From: Clavaria fumosa
Lineage: Eukaryota; Basidiomycota; Agaricomycetes; Agaricales; Clavariaceae
Length of the DNA stretch: 64,000 bases
Direction of reading: 5' to 3'
NCBI GenBank assembly: GCA_951802425.1
Contig: OX637794.1
Location: 1,488,001-1,552,000, forward strand
Within the stretch, counting starts at the first letter, position 1, and every line of letters begins with the position of its first letter. The position numbers and the translations under genes are program-made. The notes beneath the pieces were generated by a model. That model had not been told where the DNA came from, searched no databases, and saw only the letters and a list, made by a program, of their open reading frames with translations. This document shows, one piece after another, positions 33,332 through 44,391 of the stretch.

Positions 33332-35710
33332 TCAGCATAATACCCTCTTCAACGCCTTCCTCAACTCTCCCTCCGTCCGCTGCTCCGGGTTCAGTCTCCG
33401 ATCCCTCACCATGCCCTCTACATCCCCTCCATACCTCTCCCTCAACCTCCGTATATACCCTTCCTCCAATGCAGACGCCCTTCTCTGTCCCCGCGGCGTC
33501 TTTCTCAACGGGATCGACATTGTCCGCTTCGTCGGAGATCCCATCGACGAAGTCACGGCGACTCCCTCTAGGGCTACGTTAAAAAATTAGCATCAAATAG
33601 AAAATAGGATAGAAGCAAAGCCCCTTTCCCTCCTCCCCCCTTCGGTCCGTCTGGGAAATAAAGAAAAAAAAAGAAGAAGAGAGAGAGTAAAAAAAACGTT
33701 AGATCGAATTATATAATGATCAAAAAACGCGGAGCATCGACCCAACAAGCGAATGATGATCGGGTTCTTCTTCTTCTCAGCGTGCATCATTAGATGCATT
33801 AGAAAAGAAGCAACCTAACCGTGTGCTCATCATCGATGCATCATCCCTCGGAATTGAAAATGAAAATGAGAAGAAGAGAAAAAAAAGGGAATCACGAAAA
33901 CACCGGAAACATAAAAGGTTAAAAAGAAACTTATATAAGGAGAAGTTTAAAAACGATTGCCCAGTGAAGACGAACGAACCAAGACAGAGATCGTCCGTCA
34001 AGGTTGCCGGGAACGTCAAAAAGAAGAAGTCGAAAAGAAAAAAGTGAAAAAAGCAAAGCAAAGAAACGACATCCTCAAGGCTAAGCTGTACAACCCCCCA
34101 GTCAGCCAGCCAGCCAGCACAATGACGTGTTGTTGCAAGTCTAGTCTAGTCTAGCCCCACTAGTCTAGCCGCGGGCGCCGTAAAAACAAATAAAAAATAA
34201 AAAAAGGTGAATTTTAAAAAATACATTGCACGACGCCAGAAGCAAACGCCAAATTAGAAAAAAAAAAAAGAACAGAACAGAAGAACAGAAGAGCACAAAG
34301 AAAACGTGAATCAGGTAGGGGGGGTCGTTTAGGCAGCATGCCCCCCTCCTTCCTTGGGTTACCGTAAGCACCCACCACCACCGCAGCAAGGCCAGACAGG
34401 CTGGTACCGCACCGGGGGGGATGTGTCAATTTAGTCGTCGATCGAGAGAGCCAGAAGCTGTCGTACTCATGACACCCGAATGATGAAGAAGAAGGGTTAA
34501 AAAAATTAGAGAGATTAAAAGTCGCCGCGGGTGCTCCATGGCGACCGCGTTGACAGGAAATGACGCAGCGAGAAAAGAAAAAAAAAAGGCATTAGCGACG
34601 ACAGCGGCAACGGAGAGGACGTGCCATAGTATGCCACGACGCCTTGCCGTGCCGAAAAAAGAAAAAGAATGGAAAAAAAAGGCCACATGCCCACCCCCAC
34701 CGCACCACACCACATACATCAGATTGATATTGATGAACAGAAAGAAGCAAGGAGAGAAGAAAAAAAAACGCGTGCTCCAAAGGAATGGAAGAGAAGAAGA
34801 AAGAAAAACAAGGAGGGCGGGCGGGTGATGGGTGGGGCCGTGCGCACGACACAAGGACACCGAGCCGAGGGGGGGAGGGGCCACACACGTCTACGTCTAC
34901 GACGAGGACGAGGACGGACGGGGGTGAGTCGCACACATACACACACACGCACGTACCTCGAACAACACTACCACCAACAACACCAGCACCAGCACCAGCA
35001 CCAACACCCCTAACCCACGCAGCACCGCCCGCAGCAACCGCCGCCCGGCGCACCCCCGCCTCGCGCGTCTCCATGTCCATGTCCGTGTCCGTGTCTGCGT
35101 CCGCGTCCGCGCCCATGTCTGCGTCCACGCCGCCCCCCGCGTCAGACCCGGGCAGCGCGAACCCGACCACCGCGCCCGCCGCGTCCCGCACGAGGCGCCC
35201 GCGGCCCGGGGGCAGCGCGTCCCGGTCGGGGTCGAGGTCCTGGTCCTGGTTTGGCTCCCGGGGCGAGCGCGCGTCGTCGTCGTCGTCGTCATCGGCAGCA
35301 TGTGCGTGTGCGTCTCCGGCCCCGGGGACAACACGCGCCGGCACGCCCCCGCGCGGCGTCAGGGCGTGCGCGAGCCCCAGCGCGGCGTAGCTGGCCAGCG
35401 CGTCAATGGGAGGAACACGACGCGCGGGGGGGAAGGGGGGGAAGAGAGAGGGGGAAAACGGGGAAAAACGCGCACTTCTGCTGCACGGTCCTGTGCTTGT
35501 CCCAGTGCGCGGCGAGCACCGCGGGGCCGCCGCGGACGGCTGTGCGTCCAATAGTAATAGTCAGCAAGCCAGGCGCGCTTCGGGGGGAGCAGGAGGGGCC
35601 ACCACAAACGCACGGGGCGTCTTCTTCAGCAGCCGCTTCTGGCGCTGCGAGCGCGCCGCGGGGCGGTGCGTCGACGAGCGCGCTTTGCGTCGTTGTCGGG
35701 GGTTCGCCAT
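33332..35710 (-). CDS. NOP16: Ribosome biogenesis protein Nop16
   Basis: Nucleolar factor for 60S subunit assembly. Exons 35614-35710, 35476-35539, 34957-35390 and 33332-33573 sum to 837 nt, 278 residues, in frame. The start MANPRQRRKARSSTH is the family signature; then RQKRLLKKTP, AAHWDKHRTVQQNYAALGLA, GRGRLVRDAAGAVVGF, and the C-terminal block RLRERYGGDVEGMVRDRRLN followed by PEQRTEGELRKAL. A low-complexity Asp/Ala/Gly insert fills exon 3. The last intron is 1383 nt, against about 55-100 nt elsewhere. It could be an insertion tolerated as intron, or the C-terminal exon may have become unlinked; the fit of both halves to one family favours a single gene. Shares a 230 bp divergent promoter with QCR10. 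Confidence 0.85.
33574..34956 (-). other. Unusually long (1383 nt) NOP16 intron
   Basis: GT-AG (donor GTACGTGCG, acceptor AACGTAG). On the plus strand it is full of A/G-rich runs such as GAAAAAAAAGG; a GTCTAGTCTAGTCTAG run lies near 34139-34155. No coding content seen. Confidence 0.6.
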
Positions 35711-35940
35711 GGTTTGTTTGTTTGTTTTTTCGTTGCGTGTGTACAGTGTACAGTGCAAAGTGCGAAAGCGCAAATGCGAAAAAAAAAAAAAAGGATTGGA
35801 GGGGTGTGGCTGTGAGGTTGCCGTAACGGCACCGAGCTCGGAGTTCGAATAATCGGACCCCGCTCGACGGGTTGCCCGACCCGACGCATTACCTCGCCAG
35901 CACACACCGTACCTTCCAAAGCAAACAGAGTCCAAAGCCC
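35711..35940. promoter_or_regulatory. 230 bp divergent promoter between NOP16 and QCR10
   Basis: Two housekeeping genes start away from each other across 230 bp. It includes the repeated GTGTACAGTGTACAGTGCAAAG stretch in part (about 35738-35760) and an A13 run near 35780. No defined factor site recognised. Confidence 0.5.
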
Positions 35941-36372
35941 ATGTCCCGCATCACGTACCACCCCGCCCCGACACTGCGCGCCCCGCTCAGCGTGCGTCTC
36001 CTTCCCTCTCTCGACTAACGCGAAAAAAAAAAGAAAAAAACCAACAACAACACACGCAGGTGCTCCGTCCGTGGACGCCCTCGCTCGGCCTGTGGGGCAT
36101 CGGCGCGGGCGCCGCGGTCCTCTACGTGCGTCTCTCCGCCCCCGTCGTCCACGCGCGCCGCGCCGAACCTGTCCTGACCCAACCCAACCCAACCCAGCTC
36201 CTCTCCGTGACGCCCCGCGTGAAGCGCGACCTCCTCGTGCCCATCCCGCTCGTGAGTCGCCCGCCGCACCGCACCGCGCCCCTACCTGATATGCTAACGC
36301 GCGCACGCACGCACGGCCCAGCTCGGGTCCTACTACGAGGACAAGACCCCCGCGTCGGACAAGCCCTTCTGA
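35941..36372 (+). CDS. QCR10: Cytochrome bc1 complex subunit 10 (QCR10)
   Basis: Small single-helix subunit of respiratory complex III in the inner mitochondrial membrane. Four exons, all phase 0: 35941-35991, 36060-36125, 36198-36251, 36322-36372, together 222 nt, 73 residues. Visible: MSRITYHPAPTL at the start, the membrane segment around WTPSLGLWGIGAGAAVLYLL, TPRVKRDLLVPIPLLGSYYED, and the family's closing motif TPASDKPF before TGA. Length is normal for the family. Converges with the HAD gene, about 660 bp apart. Confidence 0.9.
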
Positions 36373-37032
36373 GCCCGGTAGCGCCCGGCCCACACAAGCG
36401 CCGCCACACAGACAGACAGACAGAAACAGGGCCCCCATCACCCACCCATGTGCCCCACCCCGAGCCTCGTTGACACCGTTGACACCGTTGACGCCGCTGA
36501 CACGCTTAATACAAATCCCACCCCACTGTCTTCTGTGTGCGCGTGTATGTGTGTATGTCACCCGCAAGCGAACGTGGTGGTGGATCATGAAGTTCATCAT
36601 CATCATCATCATCACCACGCATGCATGCTTCTCCTCGTGTACGCGCCAAGAAGCTAGCGTGCGCGGTCCCGCGCGCGACAACGCTGGCCCGGCTGGACAG
36701 CGCAGCGTGTGTGCCTGAGTCGTCTGCGTGTCCTGCCTTCTCTTCTTTTCTCTTCTCTTCCTTTCTCTCGTCGCCCAGCGCGCCCCCTGGCGGTTCATGC
36801 ATAACGCGGGACAGCTCAAATGAAAAAAAGCTGGCTTTTTTTTTTTTTCTAAATTGATTTATACCCTGCCCTAAGCCACCTAAAGGAAGAACAAGAGCCG
36901 TGGATGATAGAAAGGGGGAGGGGAACGGTACATGCATGCACGCTACCCATAAGAAAAAAAAAACAAGGAAGAAAGAACAAAGCACCTTTCCTTGATGGTG
37001 GCTGGGTCCATGCGGGGGGAAGCCGCACAGCG
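36373..37032. other. Convergent 3' region between QCR10 and the HAD gene
   Basis: Contains a TTGACACCGTTGACACCGTTG run (near 36471), an ATCATCATC run near 36595-36615 and T-runs near 36840. No gene seen. Confidence 0.5.
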
Positions 37033-38838
37033 CTACATTTTGGCAGCGTGCCGTGATGCATGCGCCGCGTCCCTGAGCCCCAGATCGACCCCAATCTTCT
37101 GTTCGAGCGTTCCCAGACTCGCGACGGCTCCGTCGACGGGCACGTCTGTGTGTGTGTCCGTGCCACCATCGCATGCAGCATGCAGCCATGCGCACGCGGC
37201 GGGTGGTTGATTAATGAAGCACGATAAGAAAAGAGGAGACACGACAAACAAAACAAACAAAAAAAAAACCGCAACCCACCCCGTGCATGGGAACAATAAA
37301 AAAGAAGTAATAATAATAATAATAATAAAATGTCAATGTGACAATGTGAGCGCGCATAATCAATCGCGCGATGCAGGAGAGACGACGGGTGATTGGATCT
37401 GGGGAGATCTGGGGGAGGGAGGGGGGGAGGAGGCTTTAGCGAGATAAGTGTACGTACGGATCGTGTCCATGCCCAGCTCTCTAGCCGCTTTGAGGTTCCT
37501 GCCCAGTGGGATTAGTGCGGACGGATGGGAGCGGATAAAGATAGAGTGGGGAAGGGAGGAAGGAGAGATCGCCTCACAGTCCAATATCGTCCAGGAACAC
37601 CGCGTCGGCCGGCGCCACGCCGTTCCTGCGGCACGCTAGCAGATAGAACCCGGGCTCCGGCTTCCTGATCCGTGGGTATCGGAAGGGGGGGGAGGAGGGG
37701 GACACACGATGAGCAAGGAAGGGAAGCCACGAAAAAGCAGCCGTGGACAACGCGCACCGTGTGCCCACCTCGCTCGAGTCGCAGAAGTCGTCGAACAGCG
37801 CGCGCAGGGGGTGCGCGGCGCCGGCCTGCCAGCCGAGGAACGCGAGCTCGGACGGCGGCGCGTCGAGGATCGCCTTGGAGTAGCCGTTGGTGAGCGCGAT
37901 CACCTTGAACCTGCCCGTCGCTTTGGGTGTGGTGGGGGGTTTGGGGGTCGTGTTACTGGCCGGGGGTCTAACGGGCTGGGCGAAGGAAACAGACGGCACC
38001 TCTGATTCGTTTGATGGCCTCTACGAACGGCTCGTTGAGCTTCTGGGTCGCGCGCATCATTCGGCCGAAAAGCTACGGTCGATAGAGGGCCTCAGAAATC
38101 ATGTAATGCAGCTGACCCACTTGGAAACGGTATAGAGAGCGAGAGCGCGGGTGCGGGTGCAGAACGCAAAGAATAGGGGGTGGGGGCATACAACTCACAT
38201 CACGGCCGTCGATGCTGATCTGCCCCGGAAGGTGTGGACAATCTGTGCCACAGCAGCATTCCAGACGTTAACCCCCCAAACGAAGAATACAAACGACGGG
38301 GGGGGGGCCTGGCGCCGAGGACGCGGGTGTGGGGCCAAAACTGCGACGTACGGATGCGTTTCTTTGCGCAGTAGTCCGCGTACCACGTGTTGCCGCTGCG
38401 TGTATCGGACAGCTCCGCGCCGAAGGCGTCGTAGAACTGGGGCAGGCCGAGCTCACCGCGCTCGAGCTTCTGCCATGCACCCTGGGGACCACGCGCTACG
38501 CTGGAGGAACGAGACAGCGCGCGTCAGGAACTGCACAGGGGGGGAGGTCTAGGCTGGGGTCGCCCGAGATCGGGAGTAGAGAAAGCCCGTTATTCACGTA
38601 CATGGAGACATTGAGGTAGTTGGGGGGCAGACCCTTCTCGTGCTCGTATGCTGCGATGGCGACAAAGGGGCTCTGGGCGACGACACCGCCTATCTGCCGT
38701 GATTATGATCATTATTATTATTTCGCCACACGGACCGTAAAAACAACAAATGAGCTCCCAAGGAAAGGCGATGATGGTGGCTGAGGAGATGGATGCACTG
38801 ACATCGAAGATGACGGCCTTGAGGTGCGGAGAGGACAT
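37033..38838 (-). CDS. HAD-superfamily hydrolase (ACAD10/epoxide-hydrolase N-domain type)
   Basis: Haloacid-dehalogenase fold hydrolase or phosphatase, probably cytosolic. About nine exons were followed: MSSPHLKAVIFDV; SGVVAQSPFVAIAAYEHEKG; GAWQKLERGELGLPQFYDAF; CPHLPGQISIDGRD; LFGRMMRATQKLNEPFVEAI; RFKVIALTNGYSK; a helical part ending SSEVGTRKPEPGFYLLACRR; VFLDDIGLNLKAARELGM; and VPVDGAVASLGTLEQKIGVD to the stop. HAD motif I is FDVSG (nucleophile Asp, second Asp absent as in related proteins), motif II ALTNG, motif III Lys in RKPEP, motif IV FLDDIG. Substrate unknown. The first intron (about 110-125 nt) is longer than most. Confidence 0.85.
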
Positions 38839-41800
38839 TGTCCGTGTATAGCTGTACGCTTAAGTTCGGCGCTGGACGCTCGACGATGACCGCGAGTGCT
38901 GCGCGTGCCGGTGATCCGCGTTCGGACATCGCCACCACCAGCACGACCTCAGCACAGCACAGCCACCCACCCTGCGGAAGACAAGCCGGGCCCATAAACG
39001 AAAATGGCAGTTCAATCAATCAAGTCTGTCGGTTCAGATCGCTTTTCGCTTCCACTCCACCGCCGATTATAATATAGCCTTTGTCAGAGGTCAGATCTGG
39101 GCTGGCTACATGATAGATACCACGTTCAACCTTTTTTTTTTTGTCTTTGTCTTTTACCATCGAGCTAGTTTTTTCAACCGGAACGAACACGATGCTCTCT
39201 TCGCTCATGAAAACAACCCTGGTTTGGAGCTCATTCGGTGGTCGAACAGCACCAGGCAACTTTACAAGTACAGCAATTACAAAACTCTCTCCACTCTTTA
39301 ACCGTCTTGGAAAGTCAGAGATCGTCGTTATCTTTTTGTTCGGGATCAGAAGGCCGGTAAATTTTAGCGTGCTTTTCCCTCGAGCGACACAAGCGGACAA
39401 CTCACCGAATTTCGTAAAAGTAAAAGAGGGGACACGCTATCGCTTAGCGTCATTCATTACTCCACAGATCTCGCAAAGCAAGGCCGAGATCGCCACAGCA
39501 CACACTCACACTACCCCAGGTCACGATGGACACCTAGCCCACACCAGCAAGGGAACTTTCCAAACACCACACGTATCCCAGCAGGCAAAAAGAGAAGCGG
39601 GAGCACACGTCGTACCTAGTTTCCGGGCCGTCAACTCGAGATCTTTCCCTTCCTTCGAGAATCTTGTGTTTTCCGTTCTGACACAGCCCCATGAGGCCAC
39701 TAGACCCCGTTGGGCGTCGGCTGCTATAGCTCCGGCGACGTGCGACTGGACCCTATACGAACCGCCATGCAGGTTGGCATAGAGGAGAGGGATAAAAAAA
39801 GGACGAAAGGGTTTTACGATTGAGTCTCTTTCAGTATGAGATAACCCTTGGCCGCCGCCCATGAGTCAGTGGTCGATAGGAGGGTCGTGGCCGGAGATTA
39901 TCCTTGCCTGAGAGAGTGAAAGAGCCGGCTGCGTTTCCTAGGTCTCAGGACTGAGCAAGGCGACAAGGTTCAACAGTTGGATGACGCATCAGAAGGAGCG
40001 TGAAGATACGGAATGCCGGATCACATCACCATAAGATACATGAGATTCCACGAGAAGAGCTTATCTGAGGACACCATGATGCACAGATGCGCGCAACAGA
40101 GACGTGTCCCTTCTTTTTCCAAAGCGCAATGTGACCTGCCACAGGGCTGTCATGAGTCCCACCCGGGGTTGACAGGCCACTCCTCAAGGGTTGATGGGCC
40201 TCGACAATTGCCGGGACGGGAATAACAGAATAGCCGCCAGCGCAAGAACAGCACGCGTTTTGGTAGTCCAAAGAACAGTCGTGATGCAAATGTCCATTTT
40301 ACAACATGTGCGGGCCACACGCCCCTCCCCCATTTTCCCAAGGCCGGGTTCAATTGCGAAGGGCGACGGTGAAGGAGACGCCACGGCTGATTCCGGGAGG
40401 CCTGTCGTTCTGGCGATCCCCTCGTTTTAGCTTCATGAGAGACGTGTCGAAAAACCTTTGAATGAAAAGGGGCTCAATCGAGGGAGGGGGTCGATACGCG
40501 GCGTCTTGCGTTCTTACATATCAGGTATTGAAGGGCGGAGAAAAAGAGCCTACACAACAGTGTGATGTCTCATCGAAAAGTATTCCATTTCGCGAGGCCA
40601 GATATGGGCGAATGAGACATTCAGAGCGTCAGCAACGTGAACATGACTGGAAGATTCCCGTTCTCTCCGGCCTGCCTATCTTCCCGAGCGACCAGAAGGA
40701 GCAGATGCCAGATGTGGTTTGGCTGTAACCAAATGGCCTCTGGGAAGGCTGCGGTGCGAAAACAGAAAAAGAGAGCGTCTCTGTGACTCAAGCCCGTTGA
40801 CGTGAGCGCGAGCGCCCATGGGCGTGAATCCCCCTAGGGAAGTGGTAACGGCCTCTCCAGATTCTGCATCTTCTGACTCATTCCTACGCGCATAGTCCAT
40901 GCCGCAGGTGAGAAACAGAAGAGCCCCAGACTTGTGAAATGAAATGAAGGGTCCGAGCCTCGAGGGGGTATGTGCAAAGAAAAGGATCCAGAGCCGCCCA
41001 TCTCAGTTGTCGTCAGGAATGAGGGTGGGCACGGACGCCAGCTACACGCTAGTCCTGCTCGTTCACCCTCAACGTACAGCATTCATTTCATCTCGTGAAG
41101 TGATGGTGTCCTTCGGCCATCAGACAGCATTGCACAAGAACGCAGACGCACCAATTCGCCGTTCCACCGGGTTCAGATGCCAGCAAGATATATTGTCAAG
41201 CATGCAGTCCATCCTCATTTTACATGCGTGGAGCAGACGGTGGGAGCAACCCGCGCCCGTTCTGGCAAAACTGGGAGCACCACGTCAAGAGAAAGAAGTT
41301 CCGTTGCCGAACAGTGACCACCACTCGCCACAAAAGGACAAGAATCGAAGCCAAGCTGAATGATTGTGGAGCAGCAAGAATCGAGTGGGGCAAGGGAGCG
41401 AGACGCGACACGCGTCTTCGGGGATAGTGGCTTCGCGTGAGTATTGTCTCTGTCATGCTGCACAGATCAAGGCGGTGGCGCACGCGGATTCTCCTGATAA
41501 GCAACGAAGGCGGTACGGCGATCAGCAGAATTTCACAGCAGCGACTCGTAACCTCTGTCTGAGTGTTGATCAGGCGACCGTCGCTGCCTAAAAATGTAAA
41601 TGTTGCACTGCCCGCCGATGCCCGACAGCCGAGCAGACTGTTACAGGATTCCAGTTTCAGTGTCGTCTCCATGCGAGCCTGCGAGGCGAGTTGCTTGGAC
41701 CGGAGAAAGGCTAGATGGCTGAGAACGCAATGGAGGTGTTTTTCGTGGCGCCGTGCGGGCCCTTGAGCAGTGCAGTGTTTGCTGTAAAAAAGAGCCGCCG

Positions 41801-42206
41801 TCGTGATGAGTTGCGGTCCTGGTCGTCTGCCTCACCGTGCCGTGGCATGCCATTTGACAACGCCCATTCGAAATCGAACGACGATGTTGTTACCTGTGCA
41901 CTTTGAAATAGTCGCCCCTCCCTAGCTGTGGCCAACTAGTAGGAGCTGTCGCTCAGCAGGCCATCGTTCAATCGAACAGCAATTCTGGCAGCAATACACA
42001 CAGGTTGGGGGTTTTTGCTGTGAATTCCCCAGCTTTCGAAAGTTTTGCAACAAGTCCCAAGCGGGACGCGGTCCCGAAGCCGACACAGCGATAAATAGGA
42101 CTCTGACTCAACACATGTAACTGCGGATACCACTACAACAGCCACGCATCCCAGCCGTCGGCTAGCCCTCTCTAGTGAACCACCACATTCGCCGCTAACC
42201 CCAGCC
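38839..42206. other. 3.4 kb with no supported gene
   Basis: Many open frames on both strands, none with a recognised domain or a splice pattern I could follow. One minus frame at 39020-39400 (126 codons, starting MSACVARGKSTLKF) looks more protein-like than the rest and is listed separately. No transposon ends found. Confidence 0.45.
39020..39400 (-). CDS. Possible small hypothetical protein
   Basis: 126-codon frame with a mixed, non-repetitive composition (GLLIPNKKITTISDFPRRL; VFVPVEKTSSMVKDKDKKKK). I do not recognise it, and no splice context supports it. It may be chance; its antisense frame is open as well. Confidence 0.2.
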   Translation of the reverse strand: MSACVARGKSTLKFTGLLIPNKKITTISDFPRRLKSGESFVIAVLVKLPGAVRPPNELQTRVVFMSEESIVFVPVEKTSSMVKDKDKKKKVERGIYHVASPDLTSDKGYIIIGGGVEAKSDLNRQT

Positions 42207-43225
<1,019 letters not shown>

Positions 43226-44391
43226 TTCGACACCTCCTTTGGTCCCGACACACTCTTTGATACTCCCTCTCATACTATCTTTCTCGCGTGGGAGTGTGTG
43301 TCGATTTCTGTGATAGATGTTTCAACAAGAAACCCATTCTCTGCTTCCCCACTCTTCTTCATTAGTTATGATTTTTGTTGCCGCCCTTGGCTTGTACTTA
43401 TATGAAAGTTTGTGAAGTAACGTTGCTGTAATTACGAGAAAAAGGTAGCTCATACACGACATGATGTGTTACTATTTATTATGCTATAAAATATCCTTGG
43501 TGTTTGGAATCTGAAATTGGCAAGTGAAATGCCATTCAAATTGTGCCAAGTCAGACTGCCTTTTAAATGGTATGCTTCAATTTGTTGTGAGTTTGAAATG
43601 TAATTATTTAAGTCAAGATTAAGTGATTGGCCTTTAGATTAAGACTATCCAATTTATGAATCTGTCTTAATTGTCTTAATGAAAAGTTTAAGTCTGCCTA
43701 AGGCAGATCCAGTAATTTCCCATTTCCCTGATGCCTTGTCTATCCTATTAAGTTGTTGAAACACATCAACACAGATGTTGTGCCTGCATGGTTTGGTCCT
43801 GCCATCACTGCTGCTCTTCAGACTGCTGTGTGAAGAACTGTTGCAAAGGTTTGCCTGTCCTGTCTTGTTTTGCATGGATAGCACCTCACAACCTTTTGAA
43901 ATTGTGCATTTTACCAATGGTACACTTCCCACTGAAAGTCTTGTCTGCTTTTCTCTTACAATTTATTTCATGACAGCACAATTTGCCCCCTTTGGCCAAT
44001 GTTCCAGCAATTCAGGCATTATCAGGAGCAGAAGCTGCAGCCTACATGAATGGTTATGGTCCAGCTGCCATTCACATTGTTGCAGAGTGAAGACAAGCAT
44101 TTGGGCAGGAGATTGGATGTACATCACAGTTTTATAATAAAATACATTGGGTTGTATGAATAAGCAGTGCTTGCAAATCAATATCCAGTGCAAGAACGAC
44201 TCTGACTCTTGCAAAACGAAAGGCATTACTTATTGCAACAACAAAAATATTAAAATCACAAACATAACACGGCCCAGCCGCGACGGAGCACCGCGCTCAC
44301 GGGAACCGCTTTGCTAAGACGGCTCTCCGACTCCCGAATTTAATTCGGTTGTTGGGACATACTGCAGAAAACGTAAGAGCAAAGCGCATTC
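43226..44391. other. AT-rich island with a decayed reading frame
   Basis: Distinctly AT-richer than the flanking genes from about 43440 to 44240. Plus-strand frames contain fragments such as VVPAWFGPAITAALQTAV (about 43755) and LPPLANVPAIQALSGAEAAA (about 43985), separated by stops, as in a dead member of a dispersed mushroom gene family. No inverted ends or target duplication found. Confidence 0.4.

Noticed and set aside
40000..41900. Several 60-150 codon frames as genes
   Set aside because: Overlapping frames on both strands of equal quality, no motifs, no splice pattern.
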